Shown: positions 8,749-19,907, counted from the first letter of the stretch. The stretch: 64,000 nucleotides of DNA from Streptococcus intermedius SK54 = ATCC 27335 (GCF_000413475.1 NZ_ATFK01000005.1:1-64000), one strand, 5' to 3'. Notes: generated by a model from the letters alone, not told the origin. A program made the numbers and translations.

Positions 8749-10121
8749 CTAAGAAAAAAACAACTTTTGTCTGTCAAGAGTGCGGTTATAATTCGCCCAA
8801 GTATCTGGGACGTTGTCCTAATTGCTCGTCTTGGTCTTCTTTTGTTGAAGAGGTTGAAGTTGCTGAGGTAAAAAATGCTCGCGTTTCACTGACAGGTGAG
8901 AAGACACGGCCAGTCAAGTTAAATCAGGTCACCTCCAGCCAAGCCACTAGAGTCAAGACCAATATGGAAGAATTCAACCGTGTTTTGGGCGGTGGTGTTG
9001 TACCAGGCAGTCTGGTTCTTATTGGCGGCGATCCCGGTATCGGGAAATCGACCCTACTTTTGCAGGTTTCAACACAATTAGCCAATAAAGGAACTGTTTT
9101 TTATGTTTCTGGTGAAGAATCAGCGGAGCAGATCAAGTTGCGTAGCGAGCGTCTTGGTGATATTGACAATGAGTTTTATCTCTATGCTGAAACTAATATG
9201 CAAAGTATTCGTGCTGAGATTGAAAAAATCCAGCCTGATTTTTTAATTATTGATTCTATTCAAACAGTGATGAGTCCTGAAATTTCCAGTGTTCAAGGTT
9301 CTGTTTCTCAGGTGCGTGAAGTGACAGCAGAATTAATGCAATTAGCTAAAACCAATAACATTGCGACTTTTATTGTTGGACATGTGACTAAAGAAGGAAC
9401 CTTAGCTGGACCGCGAATGTTAGAACACATGGTGGACACTGTGCTCTACTTTGAAGGCGAGCGGCAGCATACTTTTCGTATCTTACGAGCCGTTAAAAAT
9501 CGCTTTGGTTCTACTAATGAGATTGGTATTTTTGAAATGAGGTCGGGTGGTTTGGTTGAGGTTTTGAATCCCAGCCAAGTTTTTTTAGAAGAGCGTCTAG
9601 ATGGAGCAACAGGCTCAGCTATTGTTGTTACCATGGAAGGAACACGGCCTATTTTAGCGGAAGTACAAGCCCTAGTAACACCAACTGTTTTTGGTAATGC
9701 TAAACGGACAACAACAGGACTGGACTTTAATCGTGTTAGTTTGATTATGGCGGTTTTGGAGAAGCGCTGCGGCCTTTTATTGCAAAATCAAGATGCCTAT
9801 CTCAAATCAGCTGGTGGTGTGCGCTTAGATGAGCCTGCTATTGATTTAGCGGTTGCGGTAGCCATTGCTTCCAGTTATAAGGAAAAGCCAACCAACCCTC
9901 AAGAATGTTATATTGGTGAAATTGGTTTGACAGGTGAAATTCGTCGTGTTAATCGTATCGAACAACGTCTCAATGAAGCTAGTAAGCTTGGTTTTACCAA
10001 GATTTTTGTACCCAAAAATTCCCTGTCAGGTTTAACGATTCCACAAGGTATTCAGATAGTTGGTGTGACAACTGTTGGTGAGGTTTTGAAAAAGGTGTTT
10101 GACGAAGTAAATAAAAACTGA
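8745..10121 (+). CDS. radA: DNA repair protein RadA
   Basis: RadA is a RecA-like branch-migration helicase used in recombination and in streptococcal transformation. It shows an N-terminal zinc finger (CQEC...CPNC), Walker [11 protein letters not shown], the RadA-specific KNRFG motif in [11 protein letters not shown], and a C-terminal Lon-protease-like domain with [11 protein letters not shown]. The longest ATG frame starts at 8706 (471 residues), but that ATG lies deep in the previous gene without a ribosome site. The real Shine-Dalgarno AAAGGAG (8731-8737) is seven bases before an in-frame ATA at 8745. It gives the expected N-terminus [11 protein letters not shown] and overlaps the upstream TAG. 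The exact start is uncertain, the identity is not. Confidence 0.93.
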   Translation: MAKKKTTFVCQECGYNSPKYLGRCPNCSSWSSFVEEVEVAEVKNARVSLTGEKTRPVKLNQVTSSQATRVKTNMEEFNRVLGGGVVPGSLVLIGGDPGIGKSTLLLQVSTQLANKGTVFYVSGEESAEQIKLRSERLGDIDNEFYLYAETNMQSIRAEIEKIQPDFLIIDSIQTVMSPEISSVQGSVSQVREVTAELMQLAKTNNIATFIVGHVTKEGTLAGPRMLEHMVDTVLYFEGERQHTFRILRAVKNRFGSTNEIGIFEMRSGGLVEVLNPSQVFLEERLDGATGSAIVVTMEGTRPILAEVQALVTPTVFGNAKRTTTGLDFNRVSLIMAVLEKRCGLLLQNQDAYLKSAGGVRLDEPAIDLAVAVAIASSYKEKPTNPQECYIGEIGLTGEIRRVNRIEQRLNEASKLGFTKIFVPKNSLSGLTIPQGIQIVGVTTVGEVLKKVFDEVNKN

Positions 10122-10127
10122 GAGTTG

Positions 10128-10193
10128 GATTAAGAGATGAGACAGACAGTATTACCTTATTGTTAAGGAGGGTTTGTCTTTCTCTAATCTTTT
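10128..10193 (+). terminator. Branched terminator after radA
   Basis: GATTAAGAGATGAGACA pairs, with small bulges, with TGTCTTTCTCTAATC, and an inner CCTTA/TAAGG helix is nested. A short T-rich end follows. Confidence 0.65.
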
Positions 10194-10252
10194 GTCAATG
10201 AGAAAGAATAATAAAGTTTCATTATTTCTATTATTTCTTTTTGGCAACTATG

Positions 10253-10261
10253 TGGTATAAT
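10253..10261 (+). promoter_or_regulatory. Extended -10 promoter of gltX
   Basis: TG-G-TATAAT with -10 at 10256-10261 and no good -35. The leader carries a small hairpin AACAGG...CCTGTT (about 10280-10297). No T-box is visible. Confidence 0.7.
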
Positions 10262-10323
10262 GGTAACGTTTAAAATAAAAACAGGCTTTTCCTGTTAGAA
10301 CTATAAGATAGATACTAGGAGAA

Positions 10324-11787
10324 ATGAAATTGGCGAATCAAATTCGTGTGCGTTACGCACCAAGTCCAACGGGACTTTTACACATTGGAAATGCGCGGAC
10401 TGCGCTCTTTAATTATCTTTACGCTCGTCACTACGGCGGAACTTTTATCATTCGGATTGAAGATACTGACCGTAAACGTCATGTGGAAGACGGGGAACGT
10501 TCGCAGTTGGAAAATCTGCGTTGGTTAGGAATTGATTGGGATGAGAGCCCAGAAACGCATGAAAAATATCGCCAGTCTGAACGCTTGGACATTTACCAAA
10601 GCTATATCAATGAGTTACTTGAAAAAGGCTTGGCTTACAAATCATATGTGACGGAGGAAGAGCTGGCAGCAGAGCGTGAGCGTCAGGAAGCTGCTGGAGA
10701 AACACCTCGTTACATCAATGAATATCTGGGAATGTCTGAAGATGAAAAAGCAGCTTATATCGCAGAGCGTGAAGCAGCAGGCATTGTTCCAACAGTCCGT
10801 CTTGTGGTCAATGAATCTGGTATTTACAAGTGGAACGATCTTGTCAAAGGTGAGATTGAATTTGAAGGTGGCAACATCGGTGGTGACTGGGTTATCCAGA
10901 AAAAAGACGGCTATCCAACTTATAATTTTGCGGTTGTAGTAGATGACCATCTGATGAAAATTTCCCATGTTATTCGTGGGGATGACCACATCGCAAACAC
11001 ACCAAAACAATTGATGGTTTACGAAGCACTTGGTTGGGAAGCACCAGAATTCGGCCACATGACATTGATTATCAACTCTGAAACGGGAAAAAAATTGTCA
11101 AAACGTGACACTAACACACTTCAATTTATCGAAGACTACCGTAAAAAAGGTTACATGCCAGAAGCAGTCTTTAACTTTATCGCACTTCTTGGTTGGAACC
11201 CAGGTGGTGAAGATGAAATCTTCTCCCGTGAAGAATTGATTAACCTCTTTGATGAACACCGTTTGAGCAAGTCGCCAGCAGCTTTTGACCAAAAGAAAAT
11301 GGACTGGATGAGCAACGAATACATCAAGAATGCAGATTTCGAGACAATCTTTGCAATGGCGAAACCATTCTTGGAAGAAGCTGGTCGTTTGACTGATAAA
11401 GCAGAAAAATTAGTTGAACTTTACAAACCACAAATGAAATCTGTTGACGAAATCGTTTCATTGACTGATTTGTTCTTTGAAGATTTCCCAGAATTGACAG
11501 ACGCTGAAAAAGAATTCATGGCAGGTGAAACAGTACCAACTGTTTTACAAGCATTTAAAGAAAAGTTGGAAGCGATGAGCGATGAAGATTTCAAATCAGA
11601 AAATATCTTCCCGCAAATCAAAGCAGTTCAAAAAGAAACGGGGATTAAAGGCAAAAATCTCTTCATGCCAATTCGTATCGCTGTTTCAGGTGAAATGCAC
11701 GGTCCAGAACTTCCAGATACTATCTATCTGCTTGGACGTGAGAAATCAATTGAGCACATCGAAAATATGTTAAAGAACATTCAATAA
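10324..11787 (+). CDS. gltX: Glutamyl-tRNA synthetase
   Basis: GltX charges tRNA-Glu and, in Gram-positives without GlnRS, usually also mischarges tRNA-Gln for amidation. The 487-residue class I enzyme has [16 protein letters not shown] (HIGH box), the tRNA acceptor-binding part, KKLSKRDT (KMSKS box) near residue 260 and an anticodon-binding C-terminal half. The ribosome site AGGAG (10317-10321) is only two bases from the ATG at 10324 but eight from a TTG at 10330, which gives [15 protein letters not shown]. That second start fits family alignments better. Confidence 0.96.
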   Translation: MKLANQIRVRYAPSPTGLLHIGNARTALFNYLYARHYGGTFIIRIEDTDRKRHVEDGERSQLENLRWLGIDWDESPETHEKYRQSERLDIYQSYINELLEKGLAYKSYVTEEELAAERERQEAAGETPRYINEYLGMSEDEKAAYIAEREAAGIVPTVRLVVNESGIYKWNDLVKGEIEFEGGNIGGDWVIQKKDGYPTYNFAVVVDDHLMKISHVIRGDDHIANTPKQLMVYEALGWEAPEFGHMTLIINSETGKKLSKRDTNTLQFIEDYRKKGYMPEAVFNFIALLGWNPGGEDEIFSREELINLFDEHRLSKSPAAFDQKKMDWMSNEYIKNADFETIFAMAKPFLEEAGRLTDKAEKLVELYKPQMKSVDEIVSLTDLFFEDFPELTDAEKEFMAGETVPTVLQAFKEKLEAMSDEDFKSENIFPQIKAVQKETGIKGKNLFMPIRIAVSGEMHGPELPDTIYLLGREKSIEHIENMLKNIQ

Positions 11788-11797
11788 ATCCAGTTAA

Positions 11798-11829
11798 AAC
11801 ATCACATTTTTCAAACTTGTGGTGTTTTT
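11798..11829 (+). terminator. gltX terminator
   Basis: AACATCAC (11798-11805) pairs with GTGGTGTT (11819-11826) and leads into a T tract. It sits 11 bp behind the stop. Confidence 0.85.
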
Positions 11830-11861
11830 ACTTACTTCATATGATGAAATGTTTGATTTTA

Positions 11862-11870
11862 TGTTATAAT
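11862..11870 (+). promoter_or_regulatory. Extended -10 promoter of the dapH operon
   Basis: TG-T-TATAAT with -10 at 11865-11870, about 35 bp before the start codon. Confidence 0.7.
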
Positions 11871-11904
11871 AACCCTTAATACTAAATTAAAGCGAGGAAT
11901 GTCT

Positions 11905-12603
11905 ATGACAGCGACTAAAATGACTGCTCAAGAAATTATCCAGTTTATCGCAGATGCCAAGAAACGTACGAATGTAAAAGTGACGTTTGAAGGCAAACTA
12001 GTAGGCGAAGTGTCAGATTCTGTTGTCAAGTTAGGCAATGTTCTCTTTGGGGACTGGGAAGACATTGAGCCACTTTTAGCTGATTTAATAGAAAATAAAG
12101 ACTATGTGGTAGAGCAAGATGGTCGCAATTCGGCAGTTCCCTTGTTAGATAAACGCAATATCAATGCTCGGATTGAGCCAGGTGCTATTATTCGTGATCA
12201 GGTAGTAATCGGAGATAATGCTGTCATCATGATGGGGGCAGTCATCAATATCGGTGCGGAGATTGGTGATGGGACTATGATTGATATGGGTGCCGTCCTG
12301 GGCGGTCGTGCTATTGTCGGTAAAAACAGTCATGTTGGTGCCGGGGCAGTTTTGGCAGGAGTTATTGAGCCAGCTAGTGCTAGTCCAGTTCGGGTTGGAG
12401 ATCGTGTCTTGATTGGTGCCAATGCTGTTGTTATTGAGGGAGTGCAGATTGGCAACGGTTCTGTCGTAGCTGCAGGTGCTATTGTGACAAAAGATGTACC
12501 AGAAAATGTCGTAGTAGCTGGTGTGCCTGCGCGTGTGATTAAAAAAATTGATGAACAAACTGAGCAGAAAACAGCGTTGGAAGATGCTCTTCGGATACTG
12601 TAA
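11905..12603 (+). CDS. dapH: Tetrahydrodipicolinate N-acetyltransferase
   Basis: The enzyme acetylates tetrahydrodipicolinate in the acetylase branch of lysine/DAP synthesis. An N-terminal alpha/beta part ([17 protein letters not shown]) is followed by a left-handed beta-helix of hexapeptide repeats such as [16 protein letters not shown] and [15 protein letters not shown], with the family [15 protein letters not shown] segment. From the ATG at 11905 it has 232 residues, the usual length. An ATG at 11899 is closer to the GAGGA ribosome site (1-2 bases) and is less likely. The deacetylase of the next step follows after 12 bp. Confidence 0.94.
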   Translation: MTATKMTAQEIIQFIADAKKRTNVKVTFEGKLVGEVSDSVVKLGNVLFGDWEDIEPLLADLIENKDYVVEQDGRNSAVPLLDKRNINARIEPGAIIRDQVVIGDNAVIMMGAVINIGAEIGDGTMIDMGAVLGGRAIVGKNSHVGAGAVLAGVIEPASASPVRVGDRVLIGANAVVIEGVQIGNGSVVAAGAIVTKDVPENVVVAGVPARVIKKIDEQTEQKTALEDALRIL

Positions 12604-12615
12604 AGAAGGAATAGT

Positions 12616-13746
12616 ATGATTGATTATCAAAAAATTCGTCGAGACTTGCACCAAATTCCAGAAATCGGATTAGAAGAGTACAAGACCCATGCCTATCTGA
12701 TGCGAGTGATTGATGAACTTACTGCAGGTTTGGATTTTGTTGAGATTCGGGTTTGGCATACGGGGATTTTGGTTTTTATTAAAGGAAGTGCACCTACTAA
12801 GACGATTGGTTGGAGAACAGATATTGACGGTTTACCGATTGTTGAAGAGACTGGACTTGCCTGTGCTAGTCAACATGAGGGACGGATGCATGCTTGTGGA
12901 CATGATATGCACATGACAATTGCTCTAGGGCTGTTGGAGCTACTAACTACTGAGCAGCCTAAGAATAATCTGCTTTTTCTTTTCCAGCCAGCTGAGGAGA
13001 ATGAAGCCGGTGGCATGCTTATGTATGAAGACGGAGTTTTTAGTGACTGGTTGCCGGATGAATTTTATGGGCTTCATGTACGGCCTGATCTCAAGGTTGG
13101 AGAGATTGCTACCAATACTAAAACACTTTTTGCGGGAACTTGTGAAGTCAAATTAACCTTTAAGGGTAAGGGCGGTCACGCTGCTTTTCCGCAGGATGCT
13201 AATGATGCTTTAGTAGCGGCCGCTTATTTTGTTACTCAGATTCAGACGATTGTGAGTCGTAATGTGGATCCAATTGAAGGAGCTGTCATTACCTTTGGTG
13301 AACTACATGCTGGAACGACGAATAATGTGATTGCTGAAACTGCTTTTCTCCACGGAACGATTCGGACGTTGACGCAGGAGATGAATCTACTTACTCAGAG
13401 ACGCTTGCAGGAAATTGCCGAAGGAGTGGCTCAGTCTTTCGGTGTAGAGCTTGATTTGGAATTAAAACAAGGCGGTTACCTTCCTGTAGAAAATAACCCT
13501 GAATTAGCCGTTGAATGTATGAATTTTTTCCGAAATGAGAACGGTGTGCACATGATTGAAATTTCGCCCGCTATGACTGGTGAAGACTTTGGATATCTAC
13601 TCAGTAAAGTTAAGGGTGTTATGTTCTGGTTGGGAATTGACAGTCTCTACGCTCTTCATCACCCTCAGATGACACCAAATGAAGCAGCATTACCTTTTGC
13701 TATTGATAAATTTGGAAAACTTTTAAAGGCTAAGGTTAATGAATAG
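12616..13746 (+). CDS. N-acetyldiaminopimelate deacetylase (M20 family)
   Basis: The 376-residue metallo-amidohydrolase removes the acetyl group from N-acetyl-LL-diaminopimelate, next but one after the DapH step. M20 features are [14 protein letters not shown] at the start, the metal ligands in [27 protein letters not shown] with the catalytic Glu pair, and a terminal ligand His in YALHHPQM. The dimerisation domain lies at about residues 170-290 ([15 protein letters not shown]). Position directly behind dapH, sharing its promoter, decides it as the DAP deacetylase rather than a generic aminoacylase. Confidence 0.92.
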   Translation: MIDYQKIRRDLHQIPEIGLEEYKTHAYLMRVIDELTAGLDFVEIRVWHTGILVFIKGSAPTKTIGWRTDIDGLPIVEETGLACASQHEGRMHACGHDMHMTIALGLLELLTTEQPKNNLLFLFQPAEENEAGGMLMYEDGVFSDWLPDEFYGLHVRPDLKVGEIATNTKTLFAGTCEVKLTFKGKGGHAAFPQDANDALVAAAYFVTQIQTIVSRNVDPIEGAVITFGELHAGTTNNVIAETAFLHGTIRTLTQEMNLLTQRRLQEIAEGVAQSFGVELDLELKQGGYLPVENNPELAVECMNFFRNENGVHMIEISPAMTGEDFGYLLSKVKGVMFWLGIDSLYALHHPQMTPNEAALPFAIDKFGKLLKAKVNE

Positions 13747-13791
13747 TATGGTTGGAAACCTTGGTGATATTGCTGAGTAAGGAGAAGGTAA

Positions 13792-14319
13792 ATGAAAGTA
13801 AATTTGCGAAAAAACATCATCAGACAAATGAAGGGGCAGGAAGTTATAGCAAAACAGCAGAGAGATGCTGTTCTTACTCAAAATTTACTGGAAACCCTTG
13901 CTTATCAACATGCTAAAATAATTGCGACCTACCTTCCTTTGTCGCATGAATTTAATACTATACTTTTCATCAAGCAGGCTCAAACAGATGGTAAACGGAT
14001 TTTGATTCCGAAGACTTATCGCAATGGATGCATGGTATTTATGGATTATAATCCAAATGACTTGGAATTGACTGCTTTCGGTCTCTGGGAGCCAAGAAGT
14101 GAACGAGTAGTAGAGCAGACTCATATTGATTTGATTCATGTTCCGGGTGTTGCTTTTAACAAAAAAGGATATCGTATTGGTTATGGAGGTGGCTATTATG
14201 ATCGCTATTTGGCTGAGTTTCAGGGGAAGACAGTAAGCACAATTTATCCTTGTCAATTAACAGATTTTCAACCAGATAATTATGATATTCCCGTTCAGGA
14301 GGTATTGATTTGTGAATAA
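13792..14319 (+). CDS. 5-formyltetrahydrofolate cyclo-ligase
   Basis: It converts 5-formyl-THF with ATP to 5,10-methenyl-THF, recovering a stored and inhibitory folate. The 175-residue protein has the family ending IDLIHVPGVAFNKKGYRIGYGGGYYDRYL, where GYGGGYYDR is the signature, and an N-terminal basic helix MKVNLRKNIIRQMK. AAGGAGAAGG precedes the ATG. Its last eight bases overlap the GTG of the rhomboid gene, so translation of the two is coupled. The pairing of this gene with a rhomboid is typical of streptococci. Confidence 0.93.
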   Translation: MKVNLRKNIIRQMKGQEVIAKQQRDAVLTQNLLETLAYQHAKIIATYLPLSHEFNTILFIKQAQTDGKRILIPKTYRNGCMVFMDYNPNDLELTAFGLWEPRSERVVEQTHIDLIHVPGVAFNKKGYRIGYGGGYYDRYLAEFQGKTVSTIYPCQLTDFQPDNYDIPVQEVLICE

Positions 14320-14992
14320 ACTGTATGATAAACAGTATCCTGTTACAAGTATCTTATTACTTGTAACGGCAGGATTTTTTTTAACGATGTTTTTATTACG
14401 TGGCTTTGCGTACGCCAGCACTCAAACAATTTATGAGTTTGGTGCTATGCATGGACGCAGTATCCAATATTTTCCGAGTCAAATTTGGCGTTTGGCCTCA
14501 GCTATTTTTGTTCATATCGGCTTAGAGCATTTTGCTATGAATATGATTACGCTATATTTTATCGGGCGGCAAGCTGAGGATATTTTTGGCTCGTGGAATT
14601 TTTTGTTTCTTTACTTGATGTCTGGTATCTTAGGAAATGTCTTTGTGTTCTTTTTCACTCCAAGTGCTGTGGCGGCGGGTGCTTCTACATCTTTGTTTGG
14701 GATTTTTGGGGCTATTATTACGTTGCGCTATGCGGTCCGCAATCCCTATATTCAACAACTCGGCCAGTCATATTTAATCCTTTTAGTGATGAACTTGGTA
14801 TTAAGTTTGACACCAGGAATTAGTTTGGCAGGACATTTAGGCGGAGCAGTTGGAGGAGCTCTGTGTGCTGTTATTTTCCCAGTTCGTGTGGACAAAAAAG
14901 CTTATCAAATACGTCAACGTATCTTAGCATTAGCTATCTATCTGATTCTAGTTTTAGGGATGATTTTTCTGGCTTTTAATCGAGGCATATAA
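14312..14992 (+). CDS. Rhomboid-family intramembrane serine protease
   Basis: The 226-residue protein has about six hydrophobic segments and the rhomboid dyad: Ser125 in GASTSLFG and His175 in LAGHLGGAVGG. HFAMNMITLYFIGRQAED is the conserved H-x-x-x-N helix region. Rhomboids cleave substrates within or near membrane helices. The start is GTG, preceded by GGAGG inside the upstream gene. The substrate is unknown. A GxSG-like motif is replaced by GAST, as in many Firmicute members, so the enzyme is probably active. Confidence 0.93.
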   Translation: MNKLYDKQYPVTSILLLVTAGFFLTMFLLRGFAYASTQTIYEFGAMHGRSIQYFPSQIWRLASAIFVHIGLEHFAMNMITLYFIGRQAEDIFGSWNFLFLYLMSGILGNVFVFFFTPSAVAAGASTSLFGIFGAIITLRYAVRNPYIQQLGQSYLILLVMNLVLSLTPGISLAGHLGGAVGGALCAVIFPVRVDKKAYQIRQRILALAIYLILVLGMIFLAFNRGI

Positions 14993-15046
14993 AAAGAGGC
15001 TAGATAGATTGTTGTATTTCGCAGCAATCTGTTTCTACCTCTTTTT
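14991..15046. terminator. Bidirectional terminator between rhomboid and rlmA genes
   Basis: AAAAAGAGG (14991-14999) pairs with CCTCTTTTT (15038-15046), with an inner AGATTGTTG/CAGCAATCT helix. The A and T tracts on both sides serve convergent transcription. Confidence 0.85.
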
Positions 15047-15049
15047 CGT

Positions 15050-15886
15050 TTATTTTTGTTGGCCAATTAAAATCTTTGCAGCAATTGTGATGTTGTCTAA
15101 TGATGACCAGTCGATGTTTTTAATATTTATATTGAAAAGGAGAGGGGTCATCTTCAGTAGAGCATTTTTTTCATTTTCCTTTAGTGAAAAAGTACCAGCA
15201 ACGTCATAGGAATCTATAATGGTAAAGGACTCTTTGAAGTGCTCAAGGATGTTTTGATTGGAATAGTTCGTGTTTGTTAATTTATCAGCTACAATACCTC
15301 GGATTTCTTGCAAGTGTTGGCTATTGGGAATAACTTTAATCAGCAAGCCGTTTTTCCGCAATACACGCTGAAATTCTTGGTAATTGGCAGGAGAGAAAAT
15401 ATCTAAAATCACATCCATACTGGTTTCCTGGATGGGAAGGCGTGCCAAATCTCCAACAAACCAGTTTACTGCAAGGCTGTGGTCGCTTTTGGCTGCTAAC
15501 TGAATCGAATCCTTTGATAAATCAAATGCGTAGATACGGCTATCCGGCAGCAGCAGCTGTAAATGTCGTGCATAGTATCCCTCTCCACAGCCGATATCCA
15601 GAATATTGCTATGCTGTGAGAAGGAAGATGCAATTTTTATTAGTTGATTTAAAATCGGTTGGTAAAATCCCGCTTCGAGAATCAATTGTCGATTTTGAAA
15701 GTTGGATTTATCATAGGCTTTGGACTGTTTTATCTGTGGTGCTAGGTTAACATAACCAAATTTCGCCAAATCAAAGGAATGGCTGTTTTGACATTTGAGG
15801 CTATTTTCTGACAAAAACAAGGCTTGTTGGCAAATTGGACAAGCAAAAAGATTAGCTGTTTCAAAACGTTTAAGTTTGACTTTCAT
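15050..15886 (-). CDS. rlmA: 23S rRNA (guanine-N1)-methyltransferase RlmA(II)-type
   Basis: The 278-residue enzyme has an N-terminal zinc-binding segment CPICQQAL...LKCQNSHSFD (three Cys and one His) followed by the string AKFGYVNL, both specific to RlmA. The SAM-binding core is NILDIGCGEGYYARHL. Gram-positive members (TlrB/RlmA-II) methylate G748 of 23S rRNA in the exit tunnel. That methylation affects susceptibility to macrolides/ketolides. Gram-positive placement is inferred from the organism. It is a single gene on the minus strand with its own promoter near 15900-15930. Confidence 0.92.
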   Translation of the reverse strand: MKVKLKRFETANLFACPICQQALFLSENSLKCQNSHSFDLAKFGYVNLAPQIKQSKAYDKSNFQNRQLILEAGFYQPILNQLIKIASSFSQHSNILDIGCGEGYYARHLQLLLPDSRIYAFDLSKDSIQLAAKSDHSLAVNWFVGDLARLPIQETSMDVILDIFSPANYQEFQRVLRKNGLLIKVIPNSQHLQEIRGIVADKLTNTNYSNQNILEHFKESFTIIDSYDVAGTFSLKENEKNALLKMTPLLFNINIKNIDWSSLDNITIAAKILIGQQK

Positions 15887-16040
15887 GCAATTTCTCTTTC
15901 ATCAATTTCTGTGTTTAGTGTAACATGTGGAAAATGCTTTGGCAAGCAGGCAAAGAAAAATGAAGGCTAAAACAATCCACATTTTTAAATTATAGAGCAA
16001 AATAAACACTAGTCAATATGTTTTTGCTGAGTGAAAATGC

Positions 16041-16073
16041 AAAGAGGCTGGGACGAAGCTCCCCAACCTCAAA
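16041..16073 (-). terminator. Hairpin behind tyrS (streptococcal GAGGCTGGGAC-type)
   Basis: GAGG-C-TGGG pairs with CCCA-A-CCTC across a short loop, and a weak T run follows on the minus strand. Related GAGG(C/T)TGGGA hairpins end other streptococcal genes, including glnA here. Confidence 0.65.
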
Positions 16074-16129
16074 GGACATAGTGCAATCTGCCACGATGCA
16101 GTAGCTGATTGGTCTATTGGTTTCTTATT

Positions 16130-17386
16130 TTAGTAAGTCAAAACAAAATATTTTTTCTTCCCGCGCCGAATAACGGTCAGTTCGTTTTCTAATTTGTCAG
16201 CATCCGTTAATGTATAGTTAAGGTCTTGAATACGTTCGCCATTGACATAAATAGCGCCATTTTGAACATCTTCACGAGCTTGGCGTTTAGAATTGACAAC
16301 GCCAGCTGCTACCAAAACTTCCACAATATTGAGATTGTCATCTGTTTTCACTTGATAATTTGGCACTCCGCGAAGACCTTGTTTTAATTCTTTGACAGAA
16401 AGATTTTTAATATTTCCAGCAAAAAGTTGTTCGGTGATGTTGAGCGCTTCTTTGTAGGCTTCTTCGCCATGTACAAGCGTGACCACTTCTCGTGCTAAGA
16501 TTTTTTGTGCCAACCGTTCGTGGGGAGCTGCTTCAAATTGTTTTCCGATTTCTTCGATTTCATCAAGTGGAAGAAGTGTAAAGATTTTTAGGAAACGCAC
16601 GGCATCAGCGTCCATGACATTCATCCAGAATTGATACATTTCGTAAGGGCTAGTTTTATCGGCATTGAGCCATACAGCATTACCTTCTGACTTACCAAAT
16701 TTCTTACCAGTGGCATCTGTGATGAGTGGCACTGTAATAACATGACCTGTTTTATCTGCTTTGCGGCGAAGTAACTCTGTACCAGCTGTCATATTGCCCC
16801 ATTGATCTGAACCACCGATTTGCAAAGTGACATCGTATTGTCGATTTAACTCAAAAAAGTCATAGCCTTGCATAATCTGGTAAGCAAACTCGGTATACGA
16901 AATGCCTGTTTCAATCCGTTTTTTTACGGATTCCTTACTCATCATGTAGTTGACAGTGAAATATTTTCCAACATCGCGTAGAAAGTCAATAAAGCTAATA
17001 CCAGAGAACCAGTCGTAGTTGTTGACCATTTCAGCTTTGTTGTCGCCATTTTCAAAGTCAAGAAAACGTGATACTTGTGCTTGAATGCTGCGGACCCAAC
17101 CTTCAACTGTGTCTTTTGTTTGTAAGCTCCGTTCTGTATCTTTAAATGATGGATCGCCAATTAAGCCAGTTGCACCGCCAACGAGAGCATAGGGTTTGTG
17201 ACCAGCCAACTGTAAATGTTTCATGACAAGGATTGGTACAAGATGACCAAGATGGAGGCTGTCAGCTGTTGGGTCATAGCCAGAATAAAAGCTGACATTT
17301 CCTTCCGCTAGGGCCTTGCGCAATGCTTCTTCATCAGTTGTTTGAAAAACCAAACCGCGTTCTTTTAGCTCATCAAAAATGTGCAT
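16130..17386 (-). CDS. tyrS: Tyrosyl-tRNA synthetase
   Basis: A class I synthetase of 418 residues that charges tRNA-Tyr. It has [15 protein letters not shown] with the HIGH-like box, [25 protein letters not shown], the KMSKS-like [12 protein letters not shown] near residue 230, and a C-terminal S4-type RNA-binding domain ([18 protein letters not shown]). The ATG has AAAGGAGAGAC upstream. A TG-A-TACAAT -10 lies near 17426-17434 on the minus strand. The 181-bp gap to the divergent pbp1b gene shows no T-box leader. Confidence 0.97.
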   Translation of the reverse strand: MHIFDELKERGLVFQTTDEEALRKALAEGNVSFYSGYDPTADSLHLGHLVPILVMKHLQLAGHKPYALVGGATGLIGDPSFKDTERSLQTKDTVEGWVRSIQAQVSRFLDFENGDNKAEMVNNYDWFSGISFIDFLRDVGKYFTVNYMMSKESVKKRIETGISYTEFAYQIMQGYDFFELNRQYDVTLQIGGSDQWGNMTAGTELLRRKADKTGHVITVPLITDATGKKFGKSEGNAVWLNADKTSPYEMYQFWMNVMDADAVRFLKIFTLLPLDEIEEIGKQFEAAPHERLAQKILAREVVTLVHGEEAYKEALNITEQLFAGNIKNLSVKELKQGLRGVPNYQVKTDDNLNIVEVLVAAGVVNSKRQAREDVQNGAIYVNGERIQDLNYTLTDADKLENELTVIRRGKKKYFVLTY

Positions 17387-17511
17387 ATCTGTCTCTCCTT
17401 TATAAAATTTCTAGTTATTGTAACATTGTATCACAAACAGATACTAGAAGGTAGTAAAATCGTAAAAATAATTAAAAAATCAATGATTTCAGCCAAGGCT
17501 TGCTTTTCCTG

Positions 17512-17541
17512 TTGTCAGAAGTTTCATAAATTTGCTATAAT
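17512..17541 (+). promoter_or_regulatory. pbp1b promoter
   Basis: TTGTCA (17512-17517), 18-bp spacer, and an extended -10 TG-C-TATAAT (17536-17541). The start codon is 26 bp further. Confidence 0.75.
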
Positions 17542-17567
17542 AGGCACAGAAAGTTCAAGGAGAAAGA

Positions 17568-19907
17568 ATGATTAAACAAGTGTTAGAAAAGATGAAATAC
17601 CTGTTTGCATGGCTGTCTCAGCTGTCTCAAACAAAGTTTCATATCAGAAAAAAAGAATTAACTCTTTTGAATATTGGCGGCATTACGCTTCGAACTTTGA
17701 AATTGTTGTCGAATGTTGTTTTTGTATTGGTCTTTTTAGGTGGTTTGTTTGGGGCAGGAATTGCTCTTGGTTACGGAGTAAGAATTTTTGATAAAGTAGA
17801 AGTTCCGCAAAAAGATCAATTAGTTAAACAGATTCGGAATATTTCCTCTATTTCAGAATTGAAATATGCTGATGGAAGCTCTATTTCAGCCATTGACAGT
17901 GATTTAATGCGGATTGCAGTAGAGAGTAAGAATATTTCTGATAATGTAAAAAAGGCCGTCATTGCGACTGAAGATGAAAATTTCCACAAGCATAATGGAG
18001 TGGTTACAAAAGCAGTTTTGCGAGCCACACTAGGTTCTGTTGCGAAGATTGGTTCTTCCAGTGGTGGTTCTACCTTAACTCAGCAATTGATTAAGCAGCA
18101 GGTTGTGGGAGATGCGCCGACCTTTAAGCGAAAGGCAACTGAAATTATTGATGCTCTGGCTTTAGAGCGTTATATGAGTAAAGAGGATATTTTAGCATCT
18201 TATCTCAATGTTGCACCATTCGGGCGTAACAATAAAGGGCAAAATATTGCTGGTGTGGAAGAAGCCGCTCAAGGAATTTTTGGAGTGCCTGCTAGCAAGT
18301 TGACAGTTCCTCAAGCAGCTTTTATTGCTGGGCTGCCACAAAGTCCGATTGTCTATTCTCCTTACACGGCTGATGGTAGTCGAAAAAGTGCTAAAGACAT
18401 GACATTGGGACTCAATCGTGCAAAAAAAGTCATTTATAATATGTATCGAACTGGTGCAATTAGTAAAGATGAATACCGATTGTACAAAGATTATGATTTA
18501 AAACGGGATTTTCTACCTGCCGATCGCTCTTCAAAAAATTCGCATGATTACTTATATTACGTTGCTCTGAAAGAAGCGAAAAAAGCAATGTATGATTATT
18601 TGATTAGTCGGGATAATGTTTCACAACAGGAATTGAAAGATGATGCAACGGTCAAGGCTTATCAAGAATTAGCAGCAAAAGAGCTAAGCGATGGTGGCTA
18701 TACTGTTACTACAACGATTAACAGAAAAGTTCACAATGCTATGCAAAAAGCGGTTGCTAATTTTGGTAGTGTATTAGATGATGGGACGGGTGCGGTTGAA
18801 GCCGGAAATGTTCTCATGGACAATCGTACAGGAGCTGTTTTGGGTTTTATAGGAGGACGTAATTATGCTTCTAATCAAAACAACCACGCTTTTGATACGG
18901 AGCGCTCGCCCGGTTCAACGATTAAACCGATTTTAGCTTATGGGATAGCCATTGACCAAGGTCTGATGGGAAGCGCCAGCATGCTGTCTAATTATCCAGC
19001 AAATTTCTCTAATGGCGATCCCATTATGCATGTGGACAGTCGTGGAACAGCGATGATGGATTTACAGGAGGCTTTAAATACTTCTTGGAACATTCCTGCT
19101 TATTGGACTTATAAATTACTTCGCGACAAAGGGGTCAATGTCCGAGGATATATGGAAAAAATGGGTTATCAGATTGATAATTATGATATTGAAAGCCTAC
19201 CAATGGGAGGTGGTGTTGAAGTATCTGTTGCTAAACACACGAATGGTTTTCAAACCTTAGCTAACAACGGAGCATATCAAAAGCGCTATATGATTGAAAA
19301 GATTACGGCAAAAGACGGGAAAGTTGTCTATGAGCATAAAACAAAACCTGCTCAAGTTTATTCCAAAGCAACAGCGACAATTATGCAACATCTCATGCGC
19401 GGAGTTCTGAGTTCAGGTGCTACAACGACTTTCAAATCTCGTTTAACACAGATCAATAGTGGCTTGGCTAATGCCGATTGGATTGGGAAAACTGGGACAA
19501 CTAACAATAATGGAGATATGTGGCTCATGGTATCTACTCCTAAATTAACATTAGGAGGTTGGATTGGTCATGATAACAATGCCTCAATGGCGGCTTTAAC
19601 GGGTTACAATAACAATGCGCAGTACATGGCTCATTTGGTGAATGCAATTTACCAAGCAGATCCAAGTATTTGGGGCGTTAAAGATAAGTTTAATCTTGAT
19701 TCTAGCGTTATTAAATCAAATGTCCTTAAAGCAACTGGTGAAAAATCTGGAAATGTCAGTGTGAATGGTCGTACGATTAATGCAACTGGCCAAACAGTCA
19801 CAAGTTACTGGGCCAAAAACGGAGCGCCGACTACAACTTATAAATTTGGAATTGGTGGGACAGACAGTGATTATCAAAAAGCTTGGGAAGCACTTTTAGG
19901 AAAATAA
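17568..19907 (+). CDS. pbp1b: Penicillin-binding protein 1B (bifunctional)
   Basis: A class A PBP that polymerises and cross-links peptidoglycan at the outer membrane face of the cell. The 779-residue protein has a cytoplasmic basic N-terminus, one membrane segment at about residues 44-68 ([20 protein letters not shown]), a GT51 glycosyltransferase domain with [13 protein letters not shown] (catalytic Glu135) and [12 protein letters not shown], and a transpeptidase domain with SPGSTIKP (nucleophile Ser450, Lys453), SWN and KTGTT (Lys641). All catalytic residues are present. Divergent from tyrS. No obvious mosaic segment can be judged without comparison. Confidence 0.95.
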   Translation: MIKQVLEKMKYLFAWLSQLSQTKFHIRKKELTLLNIGGITLRTLKLLSNVVFVLVFLGGLFGAGIALGYGVRIFDKVEVPQKDQLVKQIRNISSISELKYADGSSISAIDSDLMRIAVESKNISDNVKKAVIATEDENFHKHNGVVTKAVLRATLGSVAKIGSSSGGSTLTQQLIKQQVVGDAPTFKRKATEIIDALALERYMSKEDILASYLNVAPFGRNNKGQNIAGVEEAAQGIFGVPASKLTVPQAAFIAGLPQSPIVYSPYTADGSRKSAKDMTLGLNRAKKVIYNMYRTGAISKDEYRLYKDYDLKRDFLPADRSSKNSHDYLYYVALKEAKKAMYDYLISRDNVSQQELKDDATVKAYQELAAKELSDGGYTVTTTINRKVHNAMQKAVANFGSVLDDGTGAVEAGNVLMDNRTGAVLGFIGGRNYASNQNNHAFDTERSPGSTIKPILAYGIAIDQGLMGSASMLSNYPANFSNGDPIMHVDSRGTAMMDLQEALNTSWNIPAYWTYKLLRDKGVNVRGYMEKMGYQIDNYDIESLPMGGGVEVSVAKHTNGFQTLANNGAYQKRYMIEKITAKDGKVVYEHKTKPAQVYSKATATIMQHLMRGVLSSGATTTFKSRLTQINSGLANADWIGKTGTTNNNGDMWLMVSTPKLTLGGWIGHDNNASMAALTGYNNNAQYMAHLVNAIYQADPSIWGVKDKFNLDSSVIKSNVLKATGEKSGNVSVNGRTINATGQTVTSYWAKNGAPTTTYKFGIGGTDSDYQKAWEALLGK

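Noticed and set aside
10642..11058. 138-codon minus-strand frame inside gltX
   Set aside because: Opposite strand of a conserved synthetase; aromatic- and Cys-rich composition is typical of antisense frames.
12145..12654. 169-codon minus-strand frame over dapH
   Set aside because: Antisense to hexapeptide repeats, giving low-complexity Asn/Ser/Thr sequence.
17387..17567. T-box leader for tyrS
   Set aside because: The 181-bp gap is shared with a divergent promoter and shows no T-box sequence or antiterminator fold.
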